From JAZDFC01 sp043808235 (GTDB taxonomy: Bacteria > Bacteroidota > Ignavibacteria > Ignavibacteriales > Melioribacteraceae): a stretch of DNA of 64,000 bases. Position numbers and translations under genes: made by a program. Below are positions 59,308 to 64,000 of this stretch, piece after piece. Each line of letters begins with the position of its first letter. The stretch's first letter is position 1. The DNA lies in NCBI GenBank assembly GCA_043808235.1, contig JAZDFC010000073.1, positions 85,092 to 149,091 of the forward strand, written 5' to 3'. The notes beneath the pieces were generated by a model. That model saw only the letters and a program-made list of their open reading frames with translations. It did not search any database and was not told where the DNA came from.

Positions 59308-60831
59308 ATGGCTGTTGTATTAAACGGTTCCAATCTTAGTATTGAACAACTTGTTCGCGTTGCACGTTTTAATGAAAAAGTCGAGTTGCATCCCGAAGCG
59401 TTACAAAGGATTAAAACATGCCGCGCAATGCTCGAAGAAAAAATCCAGGCTCACGAAATAATGTATGGTGTAAATACAGGTATCGGTGAGTTCTCGGAAG
59501 TAGTGTTGAATGATGAACAAGTAAAACAGTTTCAGAAATATTTAATTTATAATCACTCTGCCGGTATTGGCGAGCCCGCACCAATTGAATATGTTCGCGG
59601 CGCGATTACGGGAAGAATTAATGTTCATGCACACGGTATGTCTGGCTGCAGACCTGAAATAACATTAACGCTAATCGATATGTTGAATAAGGGCGTGACA
59701 CCCGTGGTTTGTCAAAAAGGATCTGTTGGCGCATGCGGGGATCTATCGCCGATGTCGCAAATTGCTTTGTTGATGATGGGCGAAGGCGAAGCCTTTTATA
59801 AAGGAGAAAGAATGCCGGGCAAAGTTGCATTTGAAAAAGCAGGAATACCTGTTCCCGGTTTGGAAGCCCGTGATGGTTTGGCAACAATCAACGGATCCAA
59901 TCTGCTCACTGCAATGAGTGCAATTCATCTTTATGATATTAATCGATGGTTGAAACAGGCCGAGATTGCATGTGCAATGTCACTCGAAGCATTATTTGCG
60001 AATTTAAAACCATACGATTCACGCTTGCATGAAGTGAGAGGATTTCCCGGCGCGGTGAGAAGTTCGAAAGCAATTATGAAATGTATTACAGGCAGCGATC
60101 TTCAAACCGGAAAATTAAAAATGAAAGTTCAGGATGCATATTCGATGCGTTCATCCCCGCAAGTAATCGGTGCCGCGCATGATGCAGTTGCGTATGCAAA
60201 AAAACAAGTCGAAATTGAATTAAACGGTGTTGGTGATAATCCTATCTTTTTGCCCGAAGAAAGACTCACACTCACAGGCGCAAATTTTCAGGGCTCGCCG
60301 GTTTGTCTGCCGATGGATATGATTAGCGCAGCCGTAACAATGGTTAGCGTTCTTTCCGAAAGAAGGTTAAATAGATTGTTAAATCCGGCGTTGAGTGTGG
60401 GACTGCCTGCATTTTTAACAAAAGGCGCCGGCATGTTTTCGGGATTGATGTTAAGTCAATATACTGCCGACATGCTGATTGTTGAACAAAGAATTCTTTC
60501 TGTACCGGCATCAATCCAATCGATACCGGCAGCAGCCGACCAAGAGGATTTTGTCTCGATGGGGATGAATACAGCGCTTAAAAACGCGCAGATAATCGAT
60601 AATTCATATGGAGTGCTGGCTATCGAATTCATCGCAGCTTCACAAGCTTTAGACTTCAGAGAATTTTCACCCGGTAAGGGAGTTCAAAAAGCAAAGGAAG
60701 TTGTTCGTAAACATGTTGCTCATCTTGAGGAAGACAGACCACTTTATGCCGACCATAACACAATGAAAGATGTTGTAAAATCATGTGAAATTCTTGAGGA
60801 AGTTGAAAAGGAAGTTGGCTCGTTAGAATAA
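59308..60831 (+). CDS. Histidine ammonia-lyase-family enzyme with an Ala-Cys-Gly MIO triad
   Basis: A 507-residue MIO-type aromatic amino-acid lyase. It follows histidine ammonia-lyase numbering: Tyr53 in YGVNTGIGEF, His83 in NHSAGIGEP, 'GLATINGSNLL', 'VQDAYSMRSSPQVIGA', 'GDNPIF', 'TGANFQGSP' and 'QEDFVSMGMNTALKN'. The cofactor-forming motif reads GSVGACGDLSPM, so Ala142-Cys143-Gly144 replaces Ala-Ser-Gly. The enzyme should eliminate ammonia from His or an aromatic amino acid. No hutU, hutI or hutG is nearby, so the substrate is open. GGGGAG precedes ATG. Confidence 0.88.
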   Translation: MAVVLNGSNLSIEQLVRVARFNEKVELHPEALQRIKTCRAMLEEKIQAHEIMYGVNTGIGEFSEVVLNDEQVKQFQKYLIYNHSAGIGEPAPIEYVRGAITGRINVHAHGMSGCRPEITLTLIDMLNKGVTPVVCQKGSVGACGDLSPMSQIALLMMGEGEAFYKGERMPGKVAFEKAGIPVPGLEARDGLATINGSNLLTAMSAIHLYDINRWLKQAEIACAMSLEALFANLKPYDSRLHEVRGFPGAVRSSKAIMKCITGSDLQTGKLKMKVQDAYSMRSSPQVIGAAHDAVAYAKKQVEIELNGVGDNPIFLPEERLTLTGANFQGSPVCLPMDMISAAVTMVSVLSERRLNRLLNPALSVGLPAFLTKGAGMFSGLMLSQYTADMLIVEQRILSVPASIQSIPAAADQEDFVSMGMNTALKNAQIIDNSYGVLAIEFIAASQALDFREFSPGKGVQKAKEVVRKHVAHLEEDRPLYADHNTMKDVVKSCEILEEVEKEVGSLE

Positions 60832-60837
60832 ATTACA

Positions 60838-60885
60838 CTCAGCGTCTTTGTGCCTCTTCGGTTTTTTCACCGCAGAGGCGCTGAG
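60838..60885. repeat. Imperfect palindromic CGCAGAGGCGCTGAG-type repeat
   Basis: CTCAGCG (60838-60844) pairs with CGCTGAG (60879-60885), and GCCTCTTCGG with CCGCAGAGGC nearer the centre. The wording CACCGCAGAGGCGCTGAG is a dispersed element common in environmental genomes. It starts 7 bp after the lyase stop and could serve as a terminator. Confidence 0.65.
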
Positions 60886-60901
60886 TCGCAGAGATTCTTG
60901 T

Positions 60902-61198
60902 TCATACAATTTTTATGATTGTTATAAAAATCAATTCAGCGGCAGATACAACAGCAGCACAGATACCGCCGCTTTTTATTTCTTCCGGCTTATAGCGTTT
61001 GATTATCATGAAAGATGTAAATCCCCCGGTTAGGTAGCCTGCAATTATTCCACGGATAATATTTTTTGTTTGGTAGCTGCCGCTTAAGTCCAATGGCGAA
61101 AATAAATCATGAGAGAAAATCACTCCCATCAAAATAAACGCAATCGTAAAAAAGACTAAGTGAAATGTTTTATATTTTATAATAGAGCTTTTACTCAT
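60902..61198 (-). CDS. Small three-helix membrane protein
   Basis: About 98 residues from ATG 61196-61198 (an in-frame TTG at 61210 is less likely). The hydrophobic segments are 'FHLVFFTIAFILMGVIF', 'IIRGIIAGYLTGGFTSFMII' and 'ICAAVVSAAELIFITII'. No family is recognised. It runs convergently toward the lyase gene and divergently from the lipoprotein gene. Coding is likely from its size and membrane-protein pattern, but homologues would be needed to be sure. Confidence 0.5.
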   Translation of the reverse strand: MSKSSIIKYKTFHLVFFTIAFILMGVIFSHDLFSPLDLSGSYQTKNIIRGIIAGYLTGGFTSFMIIKRYKPEEIKSGGICAAVVSAAELIFITIIKIV

Positions 61199-61363
61199 AT
61201 TGAAAACCAATTTTTATTAATTATCAGGTAAATCAAAAAAAAAACAAGATTACTCTGACTTATTATCGAAGCTATAGTTGACCTTTTAAAGTACGGCGAA
61301 ACAGATTTTTCATGAATCAGATTTTACTATTTCTTTTTTGAAATCCTTTGCTAAATTGACTAT

Positions 61364-61891
61364 ATGAAAATTTTAGAATACAAGACATTATATAGGTTAT
61401 TGGGTATGTTGCTTGCCCTCTTCCTATTTTCGTCATGCAACGAGGGAATTTCGCCTGCACCGGAAATTCAACAACCGGGATTCAGTGGTACAATTAGTTT
61501 TATTGGTGAATGGCCCGCCGGGATTTCAAGAACTCACATAGTTTTATTCAAAGATGCACTTCAGGACTCAAGCGATTTTAATGCGTTTAATTTACGATTT
61601 GTCAGCAACGAAATTCCTTTTGGGACTTCAATATTCATTTATAATTCAATAACGGATCTGCTTGTTGGAAATGTGCAACCGGGCGAATATTTCTATCTTG
61701 CGGTTGCGCAATCAAAAACCACCGATATTTCATTCAACCGAAGTGATTGGTTTGTAGTTGGATTATTCACTCAAACCGGGAATCCCGGCGAACCGGCTAA
61801 ACTTGTTATACCCACTAATAGATTTGTTGAGAACATAAATATCGTGTGCGATTTCGACAACCCGCCGCCACAGCCACCCGGAGGAAATTAA
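61364..61891 (+). CDS. Lipoprotein upstream of a TonB receptor
   Basis: A 175-residue protein whose signal ends in LALFLFSSCNEG, with lipobox Cys25. The mature part is beta-rich ('GFSGTISFIGEWPAGISRTHIVLFKD', 'GNVQPGEYFYLAVAQ', 'NPGEPAKLVIPTNRFVENINIVCDF'), like a small carboxypeptidase-regulatory or Ig-like domain, with a proline-rich end (PPPQPPGGN). It lies two bases before the TonB-dependent receptor gene, so the pair should be co-expressed; it may be a surface accessory of that receptor. No Shine-Dalgarno is evident before ATG. Confidence 0.75.
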   Translation: MKILEYKTLYRLLGMLLALFLFSSCNEGISPAPEIQQPGFSGTISFIGEWPAGISRTHIVLFKDALQDSSDFNAFNLRFVSNEIPFGTSIFIYNSITDLLVGNVQPGEYFYLAVAQSKTTDISFNRSDWFVVGLFTQTGNPGEPAKLVIPTNRFVENINIVCDFDNPPPQPPGGN

Positions 61892-61893
61892 CC

Positions 61894-64000
61894 ATGAAGA
61901 CAAATCTATTTACCTATTTTATTGCGGTAGTATTATCATTCTTTTTTATTGCTAATATAAAAGCACAAATTGCAACAATTGCCGGTGTTGTGAAGAATGA
62001 AAAAGGTAGTCCGCTGATTGGTGTCAACATAGTTTTGCTCGGCACTGCTACTGGAACATCATCCAATCATCATGGTGAATTCAAATTTTCAAACGTAAAG
62101 ATTGGTGAGTATCAACTTGAAGTCTCGATGGTGGGATATAAAAAATTTACATCGGGAAAATTCTTACTCGACTCTGATGAGAAATCATTTGAGATCACAC
62201 TTGAAGAAACTTCCCTATTTTATAATCAGGTGATAGTGACCGCCGGTAAACACAGGCAAGATATCTCCGAACTACCTGTTTCAGCCAGTTTAATTGATTC
62301 GAAAGACTTGACAATTAAAAACTATTTCACTCTCGACAAAGCTATGAGATATGTCCCTGGCGTAAATATCACGCTCGATCAAATAAGTATCAGAGGCTCG
62401 AGCGGATACAGCAGGGGTGCGGGCACGCGGGTACTTGTTGCTATGGATGGCATCCCGATATTCTCCGGGGATACCGGGGAAATTATTTGGGACATCATTC
62501 CAATAACCGACCTGGAACGAATTGAAATTATTAAAGGAGCCTCGAGTTCGTTGTACGGTTCGAATGCAATCGGCGGAGTTGTGAATGTGATTACAAAAGA
62601 TATAGCAAGTTTGCCGGTAACATATTTATACAGCTATGGCGGTGTTTATGATAAACCCTCTCATGATGAATGGGATTGGTCTGAAAAGTATAGAACATTC
62701 AATGGGCTGACTCTCTCGCACACAAATAGTATAGATAAACTTGGTTATTCAATATCGCTCTCACGGGTTGAAGACAATAGTTACCGGCAAAGTGATTGGT
62801 TCAAAAGATATACCGGATTTTTGAAAACGAAATATTACTTCAACGATAAATTAGCTCTTACTTTTATTGCAACCGGCTTGAAAAACAATCGCGGCACATT
62901 CAATTACTGGAAAGATTCCAGACATGCGCTTGTCCCTCCGGATGATGATCAGGGCGACCGAACTTCTTCGGAACGATTCATGTTCGGTTTGATATTCGAA
63001 AATGTTTTGTCGGAAAATTTCTCATATAGCTTTAAAGGAAGTCTTTATAGAAATTTATGGAAAGATGAATCCGAGAGCGCTAATAGATCAAATTCCACCC
63101 TGTACAGGGGAGAATTGCAGACCAACTATCAACCGAATGATAAGTTACAAATTATAACCGGTGCGGAAATTAATTTCGCAATAGTAAGTTCAAATATCTT
63201 CCAAAATCCAACCTCAAATGGATTTGGAATATATTCTCAATTTGAAATGAAAATGATCCCTCGAATAATAATTACCATGGGAGCTCGTTACGATTACAAT
63301 AAACTTGATACGCTTGAAAGTGATTATTCATTCTCACCAAAATTTGGATTGAACTATAAAGCCAGCGATAAAACAACACTTCGATTTTCAATAGCAAAGG
63401 GATTTCGCGCCCCATCCCTTGCGGAAGCATTCACATCAACAGTTACCAGTGGAGTAACCGTAAAGCCGAATCCGAAAGTGAAATCAGAAACGAATTATTC
63501 TTTTGAAGTCGGTATGAACACGAAACTCACTGAAAATTTAGATTTCGATCTCGCAGTTTTCCAGAGTGAATATTATGATCTCATAGAGCCTAAAATTGAT
63601 CCGGCTGATGGAAAAATAATTTTTGATAATGTAACGCGAGCAACGATTCAAGGTCTCGAGGCAGTAACAAGGCTGCTTATCCCGGAATTGAATTCCTCGA
63701 TGAATTTTGGATATACAATTTTGTGGGCGCGGGATATTGAAATGAATAGAGCGCTTAAATACCGACCGAGACATATGTTGTATTTTAATTACGAATGGTC
63801 GCCATCTATTTACAACTTTAGTTTTGATTTTCGATTTGGGAGTAAAGTAGAAGAGATTGACTTTGAATTAATTGATCTTGGATTAGTAAAAGACGGTGAT
63901 AAAAGAGTTGAGGTAGGTGTGTTTGATCTTTCGGCGGGAGCTCGTCTCTTCTCATTGGGAATTCCGGCAAATCTATATTTGAACATAAAAAATCTTTTCA
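61894..64000 (+). CDS. TonB-dependent receptor with carboxypeptidase-like N-terminal domain (C-terminus beyond window)
   Basis: 702 residues are visible from ATG 61894 (GGAGG upstream), and the frame remains open at the window end. The signal peptide ends near IKAQ. A CarboxypepD_reg-like domain follows (about 28-105, 'GVVKNEKGSPLIGVNIVLLGTATGTSSNHHGEFKF'), then the plug (about 115-235, 'LDKAMRYVPGVNITLDQISIRGSSGYSRGAG', 'IEIIKGASSSLYGSNAIGGVVNVIT') and part of the barrel. This resembles colicin I/vitamin B12/siderophore receptors. A lipoprotein gene precedes it by two bases. Ligand not determinable. Confidence 0.92.
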   Translation, partial: MKTNLFTYFIAVVLSFFFIANIKAQIATIAGVVKNEKGSPLIGVNIVLLGTATGTSSNHHGEFKFSNVKIGEYQLEVSMVGYKKFTSGKFLLDSDEKSFEITLEETSLFYNQVIVTAGKHRQDISELPVSASLIDSKDLTIKNYFTLDKAMRYVPGVNITLDQISIRGSSGYSRGAGTRVLVAMDGIPIFSGDTGEIIWDIIPITDLERIEIIKGASSSLYGSNAIGGVVNVITKDIASLPVTYLYSYGGVYDKPSHDEWDWSEKYRTFNGLTLSHTNSIDKLGYSISLSRVEDNSYRQSDWFKRYTGFLKTKYYFNDKLALTFIATGLKNNRGTFNYWKDSRHALVPPDDDQGDRTSSERFMFGLIFENVLSENFSYSFKGSLYRNLWKDESESANRSNSTLYRGELQTNYQPNDKLQIITGAEINFAIVSSNIFQNPTSNGFGIYSQFEMKMIPRIIITMGARYDYNKLDTLESDYSFSPKFGLNYKASDKTTLRFSIAKGFRAPSLAEAFTSTVTSGVTVKPNPKVKSETNYSFEVGMNTKLTENLDFDLAVFQSEYYDLIEPKIDPADGKIIFDNVTRATIQGLEAVTRLLIPELNSSMNFGYTILWARDIEMNRALKYRPRHMLYFNYEWSPSIYNFSFDFRFGSKVEEIDFELIDLGLVKDGDKRVEVGVFDLSAGARLFSLGIPANLYLNIKNLF

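Noticed and set aside
60848..61033. 61-codon plus-strand frame after the lyase gene
   Set aside because: It is encoded mainly by the dispersed CGCAGAGGCGCTGAG repeat and the antisense of a small membrane protein gene.
1..64000. tRNA, rRNA or CRISPR array
   Set aside because: Scanning all intergenic stretches by eye, I saw no cloverleaf with conserved GGTTCRANYCC-type arm, no rRNA-like segment and no regular repeat-spacer series.

Overview
The window most resembles a member of the Ignavibacteria (Bacteroidota/Chlorobi group). The main evidence is five secreted proteins ending in a type IX secretion (T9SS) sorting domain with the 'NYPNPFNP...GREI.TLV...SGVY.Y' signature common in that lineage. 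Two TonB-dependent receptors, AT-rich intergenic DNA, and many strong Shine-Dalgarno sequences (unlike most Bacteroidetes) fit as well. This assignment is inference; no rRNA gene is present. I found no tRNA, rRNA, CRISPR array or intact insertion sequence.

Layout. 1-3054 (minus): an ABC-2 transporter (ATPase, permease) followed by a LolA-like protein cut by the window edge, then a ParE-type toxin-antitoxin pair. 3213-8444 (minus): a muropeptide-recycling cluster made of a sugar kinase, an AmpG-like permease and a secreted GH3/beta-lactamase-fold fusion. 8661-10864: a polar amino-acid ABC importer whose binding protein and permease are fused, apparently starting at AUA. 11104-14448: a SlyD-like isomerase, a 7TM SpoIIE-type phosphatase and a DUF2461 protein. 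14841-24454: T9SS cargo (beta-helix protein, amidohydrolase, a tandem pair of unknown secreted proteins) with small genes between. 24513-29609: a nuclease, leuS, an embedded HEPN/MNT pair and serS. 29711-35856: an AAA ATPase, a heterodimeric ABC exporter and fbp. 36004-38165: a redox/chaperone cluster with groES, a glutaredoxin, a thioredoxin-like protein reading MGPM where CGPC is expected, and a thioredoxin reductase.

38364-46166 holds a histidine kinase, a small protein, a subclass B1-type metallo-beta-lactamase, a GH5 lipoprotein and a GH38 mannosidase. 46242-54072 holds a PhoD-like T9SS protein, a rhomboid, a TonB receptor, a small lipoprotein and a DEAD-box helicase with nonapeptide repeats. 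54379-64000 holds pruA, a second ParE-type pair, sucC, a secreted SnoaL-like protein, an orphan MNT gene between 34-bp direct repeats, a histidine ammonia-lyase homologue with Cys in place of the MIO serine, a small membrane protein, a lipoprotein and a TonB receptor cut by the window end.

The gene content suggests a heterotrophic, polymer-degrading bacterium with an outer membrane. Short dispersed repeats (palindromes, GATTCTTC/CAGAAT elements, TTATCAGT repeats, CAATT-rich repeats) recur in intergenic DNA, and several have become part of coding sequences, especially T9SS C-terminal domains. The observations most worth following up are the B1-type lactamase, the Ala-Cys-Gly MIO triad, the MGPM thioredoxin, the AUA start and the repeat-bounded MNT gene.
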